Assembly (NCBI GenBank): GCA_026985785.1
Contig: JALSPT010000014.1
Location: 1-5,331 of the forward strand
Reading direction: 5' to 3'
DNA length: 5,331 nt
DNA from: Anaerolineales bacterium
Lineage (GTDB): Bacteria > Chloroflexota > Anaerolineae > Anaerolineales > DRMV01
Shown here: one piece after another, positions 5,330-5,331 of the stretch
Layout of the letters: each line of letters starts with the position of its first letter
Numbering within the stretch: position 1 is the first letter of the stretch
The notes under the pieces: model-generated
Databases searched by the model: none
Told to the model about the DNA's origin: nothing
The model's input: the letters and a program-made list of their open reading frames with translations, nothing else
Program-made: the position numbers and the translations under genes

Positions 5330-5331
5330 CT

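Overview
The window is about 60% GC bacterial DNA with tightly packed genes, strong AAGGAGG-type ribosome binding sites and short hairpin terminators. It looks like ordinary chromosomal DNA. No insertion sequence, phage gene, tRNA, rRNA or CRISPR array is visible. The gene types, GC content and GGTATRAT-like promoter boxes would fit a Chloroflexota (Anaerolineae-like) or similar bacterium, but that placement is a guess.

Layout, left to right. (1) 1-879 (+) is the C-terminal two thirds of an SsnA-type amidohydrolase, cut by the left edge. (2) 963-1172 (+) encodes a 69-residue protein with two predicted membrane helices, preceded by a possible promoter and an excellent ribosome binding site. 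(3) 1188-1222 is a perfect 14-bp hairpin flanked by A and T runs. It can terminate transcription from both sides, and it sits between the small gene and the convergent acyl-CoA dehydrogenase. (4) 1240-2406 (-) is a complete acyl-CoA dehydrogenase. (5) 2441-2465 is a GC-rich hairpin with a U-tract on the minus strand. It lies between the dehydrogenase and the gene upstream of it. (6) 2470-2970 (-) is a PaaI-like hotdog thioesterase with its own candidate promoter. (7) 3064-3090 is a terminator for the next gene. (8) 3121-5253 (-) is a 710-residue CLC-family chloride transporter or channel with a CBS pair and a TrkA_C (RCK_C) domain, probably starting at TTG. (9) 5295-5329 holds two outward-facing TATAAT boxes. 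One serves the CLC gene and the other points out of the right edge.

Functionally, the thioesterase and acyl-CoA dehydrogenase both act on acyl-CoA and may form a short operon in which the hairpin between them lowers expression of the dehydrogenase. The CLC gene looks monocistronic. The SsnA-like enzyme probably belongs to a cluster off the left edge. I see no clearly new multi-gene system. The points most worth a second look are the CLC protein (channel-like Val at the proton-glutamate position, His in the selectivity motif, CBS plus TrkA_C tail), the hairpin inside the acyl-CoA gene pair, and the small membrane protein.
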